Shown: positions 16,634-26,424, counted from the first letter of the stretch. The stretch is 64,000 nucleotides of DNA from Rhizobium rhizogenes NBRC 13257 (GCF_000696095.1 NZ_BAYX01000002.1:434001-498000), one strand, 5' to 3'. Notes: generated from the sequence alone by a model not told the origin. Translations and numbers: made by a program.

Positions 16634-18292
16634 ATGACCCAATCGACCCGGAATGACGATACGTTTGCCGAACTGAACCAGCCGAGCCTCTGGTCCGGTA
16701 TCAATGCCTATCGTTCCGATCCGCTGATCGTCGATCTGACCTCCACCCTGCCGCGCTCGACGCGCGAAGACCTGGAGCAGCTGGGCCGCTACGTCACCTC
16801 GCACGAGGCGCAGGAACTGGCGCGCATGGCAAACCAGGGTGCGCCACAGCTACGCACGCATGGGCCGCGCGGCGAGCGGCTGGACGTGGTCGAATTCCAT
16901 CCCGCCTGGCATGCGCTGATGCGCCGCTCGATGTCGGCGGGCCTGCATTCCTCGATCTGGGATGCCCAGGCCGATCCGGACGCGAAAGGCCAGTCGCACA
17001 AGGTCCGCGCCGCGCGCTTCTACCTGACGGCGCAGCTCGAATGCGGCCATCTCTGCCCGCTCACCATGACCAGTGCCTCGGTCGCGGCGATGATGGCGTC
17101 TCCGGCCGTCCAGAAGGATTGGGCGCCGAAGGTTCTGTCGCGCAAATATGATTCGTCCAACAAGCCGGCCATGCAGAAGTCCGCCGTCACCATCGGCATG
17201 GGCATGACGGAAAAGCAGGGCGGCACGGATGTACGCGCCAACAGGACGACCGCAGACAAGGTCAGCGACGGCATCTATCGGCTCTCGGGCCACAAATGGT
17301 TCATGTCGGCGCCGATGAGCGATGCCTTCATCATGCTGGCGCAAACCAAGGACGGCATGGGCTGCTTCCTGGTGCCGCGCCTGCTCGAAGACGGCTCCGC
17401 CAACGGCTTGCAATTCCAGCGGCTGAAGGACAAGCTTGGCAATCGCTCTAACGCCTCTTCCGAAGTCGAGTTCAGCGATACCTTCGGCTTCCTGCTCGGT
17501 GCGCCCGATGGCGGCATCCGCACCATTCTCGATATGGTGACGCTGACGCGCCTCGATTGTGCGCTGGCCTCTGCCGGCATCATGCGGGCATCGCTCGCCG
17601 AGGCCGTGCATCATACGCGCGGCCGCAGCGTCTTCGGCAAGACGCTGGTCCAGCAGCCGATCATGACGCGTGTGTTGGCCGATATGGCGCTCGATGTCGC
17701 GGCCGCGACCGCGCTCGCCTTCCGCCTGGCCGAATCCTTCGACAAGGCCAGCAGCAGCAGCGAAGACGCCGCCTATGCCCGCGTCATGACGCCGGTCGCC
17801 AAATACTGGTGCTGCAAGATTGCGCCTGCGCTGATCTACGAGGCGATGGAGTGCATCGGCGGCAGCGGCTATATCGAGGAACGCCCGATCGCTCGGCATT
17901 ACCGCGAGGCGCCGGTCAATGCGATCTGGGAGGGCTCCGGCAATGTCATGGCGCTCGACGTGCTTCGCGTGCTGAACCGGGGCAGGGACCTGTTCGAAAC
18001 CGTCTTTGCCGGCCTTGCCCGCGATCTCGGCCCGGCCGGCAAGAAAACCATCGACGTGCTCCGCGCCGCCATGGCGCTGTGTGAACAGGACGAGGGTGCT
18101 GCCCGCCTGCTGATCGAGCAGATGGCGCTCGCCGCCGGTGCCGCCGAACTCTATCGACTGGGCGCAGGCAAGATCGCCGACGCTTTCATCGAAACCCGCC
18201 TGGCAGGCGGCTGGCGTTCCACCTACGGCATGCTCGATGCGCGCTTCGATGCGAGCTACATCGTCGATCTGCTGTATCCGCCGGCGACTTGA
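16634..18292 (+). CDS. AidB-like acyl-CoA dehydrogenase
   Basis: A 552-residue flavoprotein of the acyl-CoA dehydrogenase superfamily, closest in style to AidB/isovaleryl-CoA dehydrogenase. The FAD-binding region MTEKQGGTDVRAN (about 193-205) and GHKWFMSAP (about 219-227) are visible, as is the C-terminal ECIGGSGYIEE and the EAPVNAIWEGSGNVMALD segment typical of this clade. AidB is part of the adaptive response to DNA methylation in E. coli, but no ada/alkB gene is nearby, so a DNA-protection role is only inferred. A 10-bp perfect hairpin follows the stop. Confidence 0.88.
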   Translation: MTQSTRNDDTFAELNQPSLWSGINAYRSDPLIVDLTSTLPRSTREDLEQLGRYVTSHEAQELARMANQGAPQLRTHGPRGERLDVVEFHPAWHALMRRSMSAGLHSSIWDAQADPDAKGQSHKVRAARFYLTAQLECGHLCPLTMTSASVAAMMASPAVQKDWAPKVLSRKYDSSNKPAMQKSAVTIGMGMTEKQGGTDVRANRTTADKVSDGIYRLSGHKWFMSAPMSDAFIMLAQTKDGMGCFLVPRLLEDGSANGLQFQRLKDKLGNRSNASSEVEFSDTFGFLLGAPDGGIRTILDMVTLTRLDCALASAGIMRASLAEAVHHTRGRSVFGKTLVQQPIMTRVLADMALDVAAATALAFRLAESFDKASSSSEDAAYARVMTPVAKYWCCKIAPALIYEAMECIGGSGYIEERPIARHYREAPVNAIWEGSGNVMALDVLRVLNRGRDLFETVFAGLARDLGPAGKKTIDVLRAAMALCEQDEGAARLLIEQMALAAGAAELYRLGAGKIADAFIETRLAGGWRSTYGMLDARFDASYIVDLLYPPAT

Positions 18293-18304
18293 GCTGTCGT
18301 TCCG

Positions 18305-18333
18305 CTGACGCCGCGGGTCTGCGGCGGCGTCAG
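18305..18333 (+). terminator. Hairpin after the AidB-like gene
   Basis: CTGACGCCGC at 18305-18314 pairs perfectly with GCGGCGTCAG at 18324-18333 around a 9-base loop. No T-run follows, so termination strength is uncertain. Confidence 0.55.
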
Positions 18334-18363
18334 TTGATGTGATGCCAATAATTATTATATAAT
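18334..18363 (+). promoter_or_regulatory. Probable promoter of the toxin-antitoxin module
   Basis: A TTGATG at 18334-18339 and a perfect TATAAT at 18358-18363 are 18 bases apart, in an AT-rich stretch with alternating ATTATTATATAAT that could also be the antitoxin's operator. The antitoxin ATG lies 23 bases downstream. Confidence 0.5.
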
Positions 18364-18385
18364 GGTATCAGCAAGGGAGCTGCTC

Positions 18386-18631
18386 ATGGCCCGTAACACA
18401 TCTGTTTCGCTTGGTGACCACTTCAATACCTTCATCGATGCTCAAGTGCAGACGGGCCGATATGGCTCCGCCAGCGATGTCGTTCGGGCAGGGTTGCGTT
18501 TGCTGGAAGAGCACGAAGCCAAGGTCAAGGCTCTTCAGGGCGCATTGATCGCCGGAGAAGAGTCCGGGAAGCCTACTCCATTCGACAATGCCGCATTCCC
18601 GAAGCGGATGCGCGCTACATATGGCGAGTAA
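18386..18631 (+). CDS. ParD-type antitoxin (CopG/ribbon-helix-helix family)
   Basis: An 81-residue antitoxin of the ParD/CC2985 family. The N-terminus (TSVSLGDHFNTFIDAQV) forms the ribbon-helix-helix DNA-binding part, followed by GRYGSASDVVRAGLRLLEE, the signature of this family, and a tail that would wrap the toxin. The ATG at 18386 follows a GGGAGC site; an upstream extension is open but not family-like. Overlaps the downstream toxin gene by 11 bases in another frame, the normal parDE arrangement. It should autorepress the promoter at 18334-18363 (family knowledge). Confidence 0.9.
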   Translation: MARNTSVSLGDHFNTFIDAQVQTGRYGSASDVVRAGLRLLEEHEAKVKALQGALIAGEESGKPTPFDNAAFPKRMRATYGE

Positions 18632-18920
18632 GTCGGGCCGGTATGTCTTATCACCTCTTGCAGAGGCGGATCTTGAGGAGATCTGGCGCTACACCGCTGA
18701 AAACTGGTCGGTAAAGCAGGCGGAGACCTACCATGCCGGTATCCTCGATGCCTTTGAGGGCCTTGCGTCTGGTCTCAAGGTTGGTCGTTATGCTGACATT
18801 CGCGAAGGCTATTTCAAATACGCCATCAGTTCCCATGTGATCTACTATCGATAGCAGGATACGGAGATTGCCGTCATTCGTATATTGCATCAGCGAATGG
18901 ACGTGGGCCTTCATCTCTGA
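18621..18920 (+). pseudogene. ParE-type toxin gene interrupted by an in-frame amber codon
   Basis: The frame from ATG 18621 encodes a RelE/ParE-fold protein (SGRYVLSPLAEADLEEIWRY and KVGRYADIREGYFKYAISSH). It hits TAG at 18852-18854, leaving 77 residues. Translation past the TAG continues as a perfect family C-terminus, QDTEIAVIRILHQRMDVGLH, to TGA at 18918-18920, giving the normal length of about 99 codons. The missing final strand and helix are generally needed for ParE toxicity, so the toxin is probably inactive unless the amber is read through. The truncated product may still bind ParD. Confidence 0.85.
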
Positions 18921-18984
18921 CGGAGCTCATCGGCCCCGATCGATCCGTCGCGCGCATAATTTAAGACCTATGGAAGAGGCCTCC

Positions 18985-19602
18985 ATGATCAACCTCCGCT
19001 CCGTCCAACCCGACGACATCAACCAGCTCTACATCATCTCGCTGGTCACCGGCGATGCCGGCAAGGATGCCACAGCGCTTCATCGCGATGGGCGGATGAT
19101 TGGGCATATTTATTCTGTGCCCTATACGGTCCTCAGCCCGCAGACCGTCTTTATTGCCGAGGACGATGAGGGTGTTTGCGGTTATATCGCCGGCGTCTTC
19201 GACACGGTTGCTTTCGAGGAAAGGCTGGAGCGCGAATGGTGGCCGGAGTTGCGTGAGCGCTATCCGGATCCATCGGGCGATCCTTCGACCTGGAATGCAG
19301 ATCAGCGGCGCAGTTATGCGATCCACCATCCGAAACGCGTGCCGGCCTTTCTCACCGACCGGTTTCCCGCCCATATCCATATGAACCTTCTGCCGCGCAC
19401 GCAGGGGCAGGGCATCGGCAGCGCTCTTCTCGACAAATGGCTGTCGAACGCCCGCGACAAGGGTGTCAAAGGCGTTCATCTCGGCGCGAGCGCGGGCAAT
19501 CACAGCGGGATTCGATTCTGGGCGTCGCGTGGGTTTACTCAGGTGGAGTTGCCGCCGGAACTTACCTCGCCGAGTACCGTCTGGTTCGGCCAATATCTCT
19601 AA
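18985..19602 (+). CDS. GNAT family acetyltransferase
   Basis: A 205-residue acetyltransferase resembling the group of putative acetyltransferases related to the C-terminal domain of O-GlcNAcase. The acetyl-CoA loop is RTQGQGIGSAL (about 138-148), and an LGASAGNHSGIRFWASRGF segment (about 165-183) corresponds to the end of the fold. The ATG at 18985 is preferred because GGAAGAGG lies at good spacing before it; an in-frame ATG at 18970 is within that site. Substrate unknown. It stands alone after the broken toxin gene. Confidence 0.82.
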   Translation: MINLRSVQPDDINQLYIISLVTGDAGKDATALHRDGRMIGHIYSVPYTVLSPQTVFIAEDDEGVCGYIAGVFDTVAFEERLEREWWPELRERYPDPSGDPSTWNADQRRSYAIHHPKRVPAFLTDRFPAHIHMNLLPRTQGQGIGSALLDKWLSNARDKGVKGVHLGASAGNHSGIRFWASRGFTQVELPPELTSPSTVWFGQYL

Positions 19603-19705
19603 TCTGTGGATTCCCGAGTTTAAGACACCTCCACGGTCGTCGCGTCATTGTTCGCGTGTGCTTGGCTTGTTATTCACCGACCGGTGACTGACTGGAGCCG
19701 ACACG

Positions 19706-20365
19706 ATGCCGAGCGCAAACGCCGTTCTGAAAAAACCGATCGAAACACCCGTCGAGCCGGAAAAGCGAATCCGTAATCGCGCCGCGACCGAGCAGGCGAT
19801 TCTGGATGCCGCCAAACAGCTGCTGGCGGAAGAGGGGTTTCAGAATTTCGGCATCAACGCGGTCGCCCGCGGCGCCGGCTGTGACAAGCAACTGATCTAC
19901 CGCTATTACGGCGGCCTCGACGGGCTGGTGGAGGAGATCGGCACGGATCTCGGAAGCTGGGTGAAGGATCGTATCCCCGACGATACCGGCGGCATGTTCC
20001 TGCTGACCTATGGTGACCTCATGGAGCGGCTGGCCTTGCTTTTCCTCGATGCGCTGCGCGCCGATCCGCTGATGCGCCGCATCGTCGCCTGGGAAGTGTC
20101 CGAGAACACCGAGCAGGTGCGCCGGCTTTCGGAAGCGCGTTCGAAAGCGCTTGGCGGTTGGATCGAGCGCATGCGCGGCTCGCTGGTCCCGCCGAAGGGG
20201 ATCGATGCGGTCGCCGTCAATGCTCTCATTTTTTCGGCCATACAGCATCTCGTTCTCTCCGCTGCCGTCGGTGACCAATGCGCCGGTCTTGCGCTGAAAA
20301 CATCTAGGGATTGGGAGAAGGCGGCCACGGCACTGCGACGTATCGTGCGCGGCGTCTACGGCTGA
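19706..20365 (+). CDS. TetR/AcrR family transcriptional regulator
   Basis: A 219-residue repressor-type protein with an N-terminal helix-turn-helix at about residues 25-72: ATEQAILDAAKQLLAEEGF followed by FGINAVARGAGCDKQLIYRYYGG. The rest is a helical ligand-binding domain with no recognisable specificity. There is no adjacent transporter or enzyme gene on the same transcript to point to a target; the flanking GNAT and the small membrane proteins are the only neighbours. The ATG at 19706 follows TGGAG. Confidence 0.9.
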   Translation: MPSANAVLKKPIETPVEPEKRIRNRAATEQAILDAAKQLLAEEGFQNFGINAVARGAGCDKQLIYRYYGGLDGLVEEIGTDLGSWVKDRIPDDTGGMFLLTYGDLMERLALLFLDALRADPLMRRIVAWEVSENTEQVRRLSEARSKALGGWIERMRGSLVPPKGIDAVAVNALIFSAIQHLVLSAAVGDQCAGLALKTSRDWEKAATALRRIVRGVYG

Positions 20366-20494
20366 TGTTCTGATCGTGCGGGAGATATCCACAGCCCCGC
20401 CCGGCCGTTAACCTTAACAATTGGTTTACATTGCGCCGCATCGGTTAACTCGCCACTGTACGCACACTGATTGTTAACCAATAAGCGTGCAGCC

Positions 20495-20668
20495 ATGGGG
20501 TCCAGACCCGCAAAAATCGCGTTTCTCATCGCGGCGATGATGTTCTTCGCCATTCTGGCACTAGATATAACGGTGCCGGCGCTGGTGTTGAGCGCCATGG
20601 CACTGACGAACTGGCTAGTCCTTTCGACTGGAACGACGCATTATCAGCGTCGAAGGGGAACCGCATGA
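20495..20668 (+). CDS. Small membrane protein of unknown function
   Basis: A 57-residue protein with one or two hydrophobic segments (about 8-45: IAFLIAAMMFFAILALD and ALVLSAMALTNWLVLS) and a basic C-terminus. No family recognised. It ends in an ATGA overlap with the following membrane gene, which supports real translation of both. The ATG at 20495 is chosen because it begins the compact membrane-protein reading; an open extension exists upstream. Moderately sure it is real, function unknown. Confidence 0.55.
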   Translation: MGSRPAKIAFLIAAMMFFAILALDITVPALVLSAMALTNWLVLSTGTTHYQRRRGTA

Positions 20669-20997
20669 AGTGGGTGCTGATCTTCTGGGCCGCGCCTGTC
20701 TCGTTCCTCGGGGCGTGGTATTACCTGTCATACTACGACATGAGCTTCGGCATCTTCATGCTCACGCGCCAGATGCACGACCTCGTTTTCCATATCTATG
20801 GCAATATCCTCGGCATCCCGCCGGAGAGCATTCCGCCGTTGGTAGCCCGCGCCATTGCCTTCGACACTCTGCTGGTTTTCTCGATCCTCGCCTTTCGCAA
20901 GCGCGCCGAGATTCTGGCGTGGTGGAAGCGCCGTCAGGAATCGAGGTCTGGAAAGGCCGGCCTGCCGAGAGCAGAGAGCCTGTCCAAGGCACCCTGA
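20665..20997 (+). CDS. Small conserved membrane protein (DUF6105-like)
   Basis: A 110-residue protein with an N-terminal hydrophobic segment ([20 protein letters not shown]), a conserved-looking [21 protein letters not shown] core and a second hydrophobic segment (about 64-76), then a basic tail. It resembles a short rhizobial family I recall as DUF6105; the number should be checked. The start overlaps the preceding gene by ATGA. The 3' end overlaps the convergent ruvX by 64 bases, so the last 21 codons are antisense to the C-terminus of RuvX. Confidence 0.7.
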   Translation: MKWVLIFWAAPVSFLGAWYYLSYYDMSFGIFMLTRQMHDLVFHIYGNILGIPPESIPPLVARAIAFDTLLVFSILAFRKRAEILAWWKRRQESRSGKAGLPRAESLSKAP

Positions 20998-21428
20998 AGA
21001 ATGAAGCTTGCGGCGGCCGAGTCGATGCGCTCGGCTCGCTTGGCGCGCGAAACGTCCATTTCCAGTAGCGCCCGTTCGGCTGCGACCGTTGACAGCCGCT
21101 CATCCCAGTAGACGAAGGGCAGGGCGGTCTTGTCGGCCATGCTGCGCACGAAGGCTCGCGTCGCCTGGACGCGCGGCCCCGTCGACCCATCCATGTTCAT
21201 AGGCAGTCCAATAACGAAGGCGGCGACCTTTTCCTTCTCGGCGAAAGCAAGCAGCGTCTGGGCGTCTTGGGTGAATTTCACCCGCTTGATGACCGGGCGC
21301 GGCGTGGCGAACCGGCGACCGAGATCGGACATGGCAAGGCCGATCGTCTTGGTGCCGAGATCAAGCCCAGCAATCGCCTGTCCGGGCAGCAGCATCACGG
21401 CAAGGTCTTCGATGGTCAGTGTGGTCAT
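20934..21428 (-). CDS. ruvX: Holliday junction resolvase-like protein RuvX (YqgF)
   Basis: A 164-residue RNase H-fold protein; YqgF/RuvX acts in processing the 5' end of pre-16S rRNA and was named as a putative resolvase. The first strand has [16 protein letters not shown] (catalytic Asp near residue 22), then [15 protein letters not shown] and [14 protein letters not shown], and a final acidic residue in [12 protein letters not shown]. The ATG at 21428 begins [10 protein letters not shown]; longer open sequence upstream is not family-like. Its 3' end overlaps the membrane gene on the other strand. Confidence 0.92.
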   Translation of the reverse strand: MTTLTIEDLAVMLLPGQAIAGLDLGTKTIGLAMSDLGRRFATPRPVIKRVKFTQDAQTLLAFAEKEKVAAFVIGLPMNMDGSTGPRVQATRAFVRSMADKTALPFVYWDERLSTVAAERALLEMDVSRAKRAERIDSAAASFILQGALDRLSALGRPAFPDLDS

Positions 21429-21544
21429 AGGCTCTTGTCTCCCCGTCAAAACAAAGTGAAGTCCATGCTGCTTTTCTTTGTGACGGTTTCGGATATGTCC
21501 TAACACCAGTCTTGCATTTCAAATCAAGTATTAAGGAGAAATCC

Positions 21545-22255
21545 ATGAAGATCACTTGGCTCGGCCACTCTGCTTTCCGTCTTGAAACGGCCAAGGCTAA
21601 AATCCTTATCGACCCATTCCTCAGCTATAACTCCTCCTTTGCCGCCGCCGGGATCGACCTTAAGGAGGCCACGGCGGGCGTCACGCATATCCTGCTCACC
21701 CATGGCCATGGCGACCATGTCGGCGATACCGTTCAGATCGCCAAGGATACCGGCGCCGTCGTTCTCGCCAACGCCGATCTCGCCGCCTGGCTCGGCAGCA
21801 AGGGTGTCGAGAAGCTGGAAATGGGCAATACCGGCGGCACCGTCTCCCTCGGCGGCTTCACCGCGACCTTCACCAACGCGCTGCACTCCTCTGCCCAGAT
21901 CACCGAAGACGGCGTGTCGCACGCGCTCGGCAATCCGAACGGCCTGATGCTGCATTTCGACGACGAGCCGTCGCTGTTCCACATGGGCGATACGGACATC
22001 TTCTCTGACATGGGCCTGATCAACGAACTGCATCAGCCCGATATCGGCATCGTGCCGATCGGCGACCGCTTCACCATGGGTGGCGCTGTTGCGGCGCTCG
22101 CCTGCCAGCGCTTCTTCAATTTCAAGACCGCCATTCCATGCCACTACGGCACCTTCCCGATCATCGACCAGACCCCGGAAAAGTTCATCGCCGGCCTGGA
22201 AGGTTCGAAGACGGCCGTCGCGGCGCCGAAGCCGGGCGAGAGCATTTCCGCATAA
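21545..22255 (+). CDS. UPF0173 metal-dependent hydrolase (metallo-beta-lactamase fold)
   Basis: A 236-residue member of UPF0173. It starts [11 protein letters not shown] and has the zinc-binding HGHGDH motif at 53-58, a further His in ALHSSAQI, an Asp in [11 protein letters not shown] and the C-terminal [11 protein letters not shown] His, i.e. a complete metallo-beta-lactamase metal site. Physiological substrate unknown. The ATG at 21545 follows an excellent AAGGAGA site. It is divergent from ruvX and sits 67 nt upstream of gatC. Confidence 0.92.
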   Translation: MKITWLGHSAFRLETAKAKILIDPFLSYNSSFAAAGIDLKEATAGVTHILLTHGHGDHVGDTVQIAKDTGAVVLANADLAAWLGSKGVEKLEMGNTGGTVSLGGFTATFTNALHSSAQITEDGVSHALGNPNGLMLHFDDEPSLFHMGDTDIFSDMGLINELHQPDIGIVPIGDRFTMGGAVAALACQRFFNFKTAIPCHYGTFPIIDQTPEKFIAGLEGSKTAVAAPKPGESISA

Positions 22256-22322
22256 CGATACCCGTTGCGTATGGCGGACATGGCCTTTATAGCGATAGGA
22301 AAAATCCTATCCGGAGAATGCC

Positions 22323-22610
22323 ATGTCCGTCGATCTTGCCACCGTTAAACGCGTCGCCCATCTTGCCCGCATTGCCGTCAATGAAGACGAAGCGCAGCGG
22401 ATGGTGGGCGAGCTGAATGGCATGCTGGGCTTCGTCGAGCAACTCTCTGAAGTGAATGTCGATGGCGTCGAGGCCATGACTTCCGTCACACCGATGGCGA
22501 TGAAGAAGCGGACGGACGAAGTCACCGACGGCAGCAAGGCCGACGACATCGTCGCCAATGCGCCGAATACCGATCAGAATTTCTTCCTGGTGCCCAAAGT
22601 CGTCGAATAA
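22323..22610 (+). CDS. gatC: Aspartyl/glutamyl-tRNA amidotransferase subunit C
   Basis: The 95-residue small subunit of GatCAB, which converts Glu-tRNA(Gln) or Asp-tRNA(Asn) to the amide form. It starts with [19 protein letters not shown] and ends with [12 protein letters not shown], the expected family ends. GatC stabilises GatA. gatA follows after 60 nt on the same strand. gatB is not adjacent here; it lies about 3.5 kb further on. Confidence 0.97.
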   Translation: MSVDLATVKRVAHLARIAVNEDEAQRMVGELNGMLGFVEQLSEVNVDGVEAMTSVTPMAMKKRTDEVTDGSKADDIVANAPNTDQNFFLVPKVVE

Positions 22611-22670
22611 GGGCTCGCTTCGAGCCTGTTCCGACCCGTTGCCCTTTTTAAAGATCTGAAGCGAAACAAG

Positions 22671-24152
22671 ATGAGCGAACTGACCAGCCTGACCATTGCC
22701 GAAGCCCGCGACAAGCTGCGCGCCAAGGATATCACCGCTACCGAACTCACCGAGGCCTATCTCTCGACGATCGATGCGGTTAATGATCAGCTCAATGCCT
22801 ACATCAAGGTGACGCCGGAAAAGGCGCGCGATATGGCGAAGGCTTCCGACGCCCGTCTCGCCGCCGGCAAGGCCGGTGCGCTGGAAGGCATTCCGCTGGG
22901 GATCAAGGATCTCTTCGGTACCGAAGGCATCCACACCCAGGCCTGCAGCCACATTCTCGACGGTTTCGAGCCGCGCTACGAATCGACCGTGACCCAGAAC
23001 CTCTGGAACGACGGCGCTGTCATGCTCGGCAAGCTCAACATGGATGAGTTCGCCATGGGCTCCTCCAACGAGAGCTCCTATTACGGCCCGGTGATCAACC
23101 CTTGGCGCGCCAACGGCTCGAACCAGCAGCTCGTTCCGGGTGGTTCTTCGGGTGGTTCGGCCGCTGCGGTTGCCGCGCACCTTTGCGCAGGTGCGACTGC
23201 CACCGACACCGGCGGCTCCATCCGCCAGCCCGCCGCCTTCACCGGCACGGTCGGCATCAAGCCCACCTATGGCCGCTGCTCGCGCTGGGGCATCGTCGCC
23301 TTCGCCTCGTCGCTCGACCAGGCCGGCCCGATTGCTCGCGATGTCCGCGACGCCGCCATCCTCCTGAAGTCGATGGCAAGCGTCGACGCCAAGGATACGA
23401 CCTCGGTCGATCTGCCGGTGCCGGATTATGAAGCCTCGCTCGGCCAGTCGCTGAAGGGCATGAAGATCGGCATTCCGAACGAATACCGCGTCGACGGCAT
23501 GCCAGACGAGATCGAAACGCTCTGGCAGCAGGGCATTGCCTGGCTGAAGGAGGCCGGCGCGGAGATCGTCAACATCTCGCTGCCGCATACGAAATATGCC
23601 CTGCCGGCCTATTACATCGTCGCCCCCGCCGAGGCATCGTCGAACCTCGCCCGTTATGACGGCGTGCGCTACGGCCTGCGCGTCGACGGCGAGAACATCG
23701 CCGACATGTACGAGAAGACCCGTGCTGCCGGCTTTGGCAACGAGGTCAAGCGCCGCATCATGATCGGCACCTACGTGCTCTCCGCCGGCTATTACGACGC
23801 CTATTACCTGCGCGCCCAGAAGGTTCGCACGCTGATCAAGCGCGACTTCGAACTCGCCTTCCACGCCGGTGTCGATGCCATCCTGACGCCCGCCACACCA
23901 TCCTCCGCCTTCGGCATTGCCGACGAGGACCTCGCCTCCGATCCGGTCAAGATGTACCTCAACGACATCTTCACGGTGACGGTCAACATGGCCGGTCTCC
24001 CCGGCATCGCCGTTCCCGCTGGCCTTGATTCCAAGGGCCTGCCGCTCGGCCTGCAGCTCATCGGCAAGCCGTTCGACGAAGAAACGCTGTTCAAGACAGC
24101 ACATGTCATCGAACAGGCCGCCGGCAAGTTCACGCCGACGAAGTGGTGGTAA
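22671..24152 (+). CDS. gatA: Aspartyl/glutamyl-tRNA amidotransferase subunit A
   Basis: The 493-residue glutaminase subunit of GatCAB. It belongs to the amidase-signature family, and the catalytic triad is readable: Lys79 (GIKDLFG), cis-Ser159 in [14 protein letters not shown] and the nucleophile Ser183 in [11 protein letters not shown], with the expected 24-residue spacing between the two serines. Ammonia released here is passed to GatB. Forms an operon with gatC. Confidence 0.98.
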   Translation: MSELTSLTIAEARDKLRAKDITATELTEAYLSTIDAVNDQLNAYIKVTPEKARDMAKASDARLAAGKAGALEGIPLGIKDLFGTEGIHTQACSHILDGFEPRYESTVTQNLWNDGAVMLGKLNMDEFAMGSSNESSYYGPVINPWRANGSNQQLVPGGSSGGSAAAVAAHLCAGATATDTGGSIRQPAAFTGTVGIKPTYGRCSRWGIVAFASSLDQAGPIARDVRDAAILLKSMASVDAKDTTSVDLPVPDYEASLGQSLKGMKIGIPNEYRVDGMPDEIETLWQQGIAWLKEAGAEIVNISLPHTKYALPAYYIVAPAEASSNLARYDGVRYGLRVDGENIADMYEKTRAAGFGNEVKRRIMIGTYVLSAGYYDAYYLRAQKVRTLIKRDFELAFHAGVDAILTPATPSSAFGIADEDLASDPVKMYLNDIFTVTVNMAGLPGIAVPAGLDSKGLPLGLQLIGKPFDEETLFKTAHVIEQAAGKFTPTKWW

Positions 24153-24414
24153 GCAACCTCACTCGAGATCCATGACCGTCGCCGACCATGAAGCGGTCGG
24201 CGCGGTTGGCTTTGCCGGCTGACTGAGCGGCGATGTGCTGGATGCGAATTTCAGGAATGCCAGCGTCATAGACGCAGCCCGTAATGAATTCTTTGCCTGT
24301 CCGAACATGCCAATATTCCGCCCGGGCAGGATCATACTTTGGACCGAAATTCGATCATAAATTGCAATGAGCCGCTTGGTCTTATCATTTGCAACCGATT
24401 CGGAAGGTCTCTTC

Positions 24415-26424
24415 ATGCTCAAGCAAGTTTCGGCGATCCTGCTTCTCAGTGTGGCAATTCCAGTGGTTTCGCTGGCGGCCGACAATGGGGCCATTCGTGC
24501 CATTACCTTGTCGTCGGGCGGCCTTGCCGAGGTCTCTCGATCAGCAGTGGTCGATAGCGACGGCGTAGCCCGGCTCGAGGTGCCGCTCGATCAGGTCGAC
24601 GACATGCTCAAGAGCCTTGTGGTCAATGGGACCGAGGGCTCGGTGGCGGGCATTTCGCTGGCAGGGCCGCAGCCGTTGCAGGAGACCTTCAAGGGCCTGC
24701 CGTTCACGCCGGAAGCGCTCTCATCTGTGCCGTCGCTTCTGACATCGATACAGGGCGCCAGGGTCTCGGTAACCAGCGGCGGAAAAACCGTCGAGGGAGA
24801 CATTCTCGGGATCGAGATCAGGAAGGCCGGCGAGAATGCGACAATTCACTTGCTGACCGTTCTTGACAAGGATGGTGCGGTGGAGACGCTGGCCCTTGGT
24901 GAGGATGCGTCCGTCCGGATTGACGATGCCGACATGAGAGCAAAGGTTGCCAAAGCGGCAGGAGCCATTGCCCGTGCCAAAAACGACAGCACCCGCACCA
25001 TCGATATCAGGGTGAACGGTGCGAAGAGCGCCGGCGATATCGGTCTAACCTATGTCGTTCCGTCACCGATCTGGAAAACAGCTTATAAGGTTGTGACCGA
25101 AGGAAATGGCAAAGCGCGTTTGCAGGCATGGACTGTGCTGGAAAACGCCAGTGGCGAAGATTGGAAGGGCGTAAAACTTACGTTGACTTCTGCCGAGCCG
25201 GTGACGTTGAAGCAGGGCCTGCACCAGCTCTATTGGCGAGAGCGGCAAGAGGTGCCGGTCGACACGGCTTCGAACAATGTCCCTGATCCCGATAGTGGAG
25301 ACCTGTCCAACAGGCAGAGTCTATCCTCGGATGTCGAGGGACGAGCAGCGCCCGCGCCTGCCGAGGTCACGATGGGGGGTGTCCGCAGAAAGGCACAGGC
25401 GTCGGCATATATGGCTGACGAGTTGGGAAGGCCGGCGGTGCCAATGCAAATGGCTGCAGCCAATCCGACCGCTGCGACCGAAAGCGATATCTCGGCGACT
25501 TTTGAACTTCCAGGGACTTACGATCTGGCAAATGGCGACTCCTTGTCGGTGCCGATCGTGGATGTGGAACTGGATGCGGATATGGTGGACATGTATCGAG
25601 CGGGCAGCTCCTTCCGCAATCCGATCGCCGCCGTGATGCTCAAGAACACCGCGGGTGTCAGCATGCCGGCGGGAATTCTCACGTTGTACGACAGCAAGAT
25701 CGGCTACGTCGGTGATTCCCAGCTATCCGCGCTGCCCAAGGGTGACACGCGTCTCGCCAGTTTTGCGACCGATCGAAAGGTATCGATCAGCGAGCAGCAG
25801 ACGCCGACGGAGGAGATTGCTTCTCTGAAGGTTTCGGATGGCGTGATGCAAGCGGTCGTCAAATATCGCCAGACGACGACATACACCGTTTCGGGGGCGC
25901 TTGACGGCGATAGGACTGTCATTGTCGAGCACCCGATCAGGGACGGTTGGTCATTTTCGTCGAGCGAAAGCTTCGGTAAGACGGCAACACACCAGCGGCT
26001 CAAGACGGTTGTTCCGGCGGCTACGGAAAAAACTCTGACGGCGGTCGACGAGCAACTTCAGAGCAACAGTTATGCCCTGGTCGATGCGCAGCCGGACATG
26101 CTGCTTGGATGGTCGGCCTCGGCCCATGACAAGGCACTCACGGACAAGCTCGCAAACCTGGCGGAGGTGCGTAAACAGCAGGTCGCCGCCCAGAACGATC
26201 TGGAGAGTTTTGATAACGAAATAGAGAAACTCACCAATGACCAGGAGCGGATAAGACAGAATATCGGCGCTGTGCCGGAGAATAGCGATTTGAAGAAGCG
26301 CTATTTGAAGGCTCTGGCGGACAGCGAAGACCAAATCGCTGCCGTTGGTGAAAAACGCGCCGGGGTGCAGAAGGACAGCGATCGTTTGGGCAGCCAGGTG
26401 GCGGAGATCATCAGGGCGTTCTAA
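24415..26424 (+). CDS. DUF4139 domain-containing exported protein
   Basis: A 669-residue protein with a signal peptide (MLKQVSAILLLSVAIPVVSLAA, cleavage near 21-22), then a long beta-rich region resembling DUF4139 (YVVPSPIWKTAYKVV near 220 and WTVLENASGEDWKGVKLTL near 250-268) and a C-terminal coiled coil (about 575-668, rich in Lys/Glu/Gln). Proteins with DUF4139 are exported and of unknown function; some are called mucoidy-inhibitor-like. The ATG at 24415 is chosen because it begins the signal peptide and has a GGAAGG site. It separates gatCA from gatB. Confidence 0.8.
   Translation: MLKQVSAILLLSVAIPVVSLAADNGAIRAITLSSGGLAEVSRSAVVDSDGVARLEVPLDQVDDMLKSLVVNGTEGSVAGISLAGPQPLQETFKGLPFTPEALSSVPSLLTSIQGARVSVTSGGKTVEGDILGIEIRKAGENATIHLLTVLDKDGAVETLALGEDASVRIDDADMRAKVAKAAGAIARAKNDSTRTIDIRVNGAKSAGDIGLTYVVPSPIWKTAYKVVTEGNGKARLQAWTVLENASGEDWKGVKLTLTSAEPVTLKQGLHQLYWRERQEVPVDTASNNVPDPDSGDLSNRQSLSSDVEGRAAPAPAEVTMGGVRRKAQASAYMADELGRPAVPMQMAAANPTAATESDISATFELPGTYDLANGDSLSVPIVDVELDADMVDMYRAGSSFRNPIAAVMLKNTAGVSMPAGILTLYDSKIGYVGDSQLSALPKGDTRLASFATDRKVSISEQQTPTEEIASLKVSDGVMQAVVKYRQTTTYTVSGALDGDRTVIVEHPIRDGWSFSSSESFGKTATHQRLKTVVPAATEKTLTAVDEQLQSNSYALVDAQPDMLLGWSASAHDKALTDKLANLAEVRKQQVAAQNDLESFDNEIEKLTNDQERIRQNIGAVPENSDLKKRYLKALADSEDQIAAVGEKRAGVQKDSDRLGSQVAEIIRAF

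Noticed and set aside
22287-24104. 605-codon minus-strand open frame opposite gatA and gatC
   Set aside because: Shadow of the amidotransferase genes; no recognisable domain.
24153-24414. Protein-like minus-strand stretch (about YDPARAEYWHVRTGKEFITG) after gatA
   Set aside because: It reads well for about 70 codons but lacks an in-frame start codon and is preceded by a stop; possibly a gene remnant, not enough to call.
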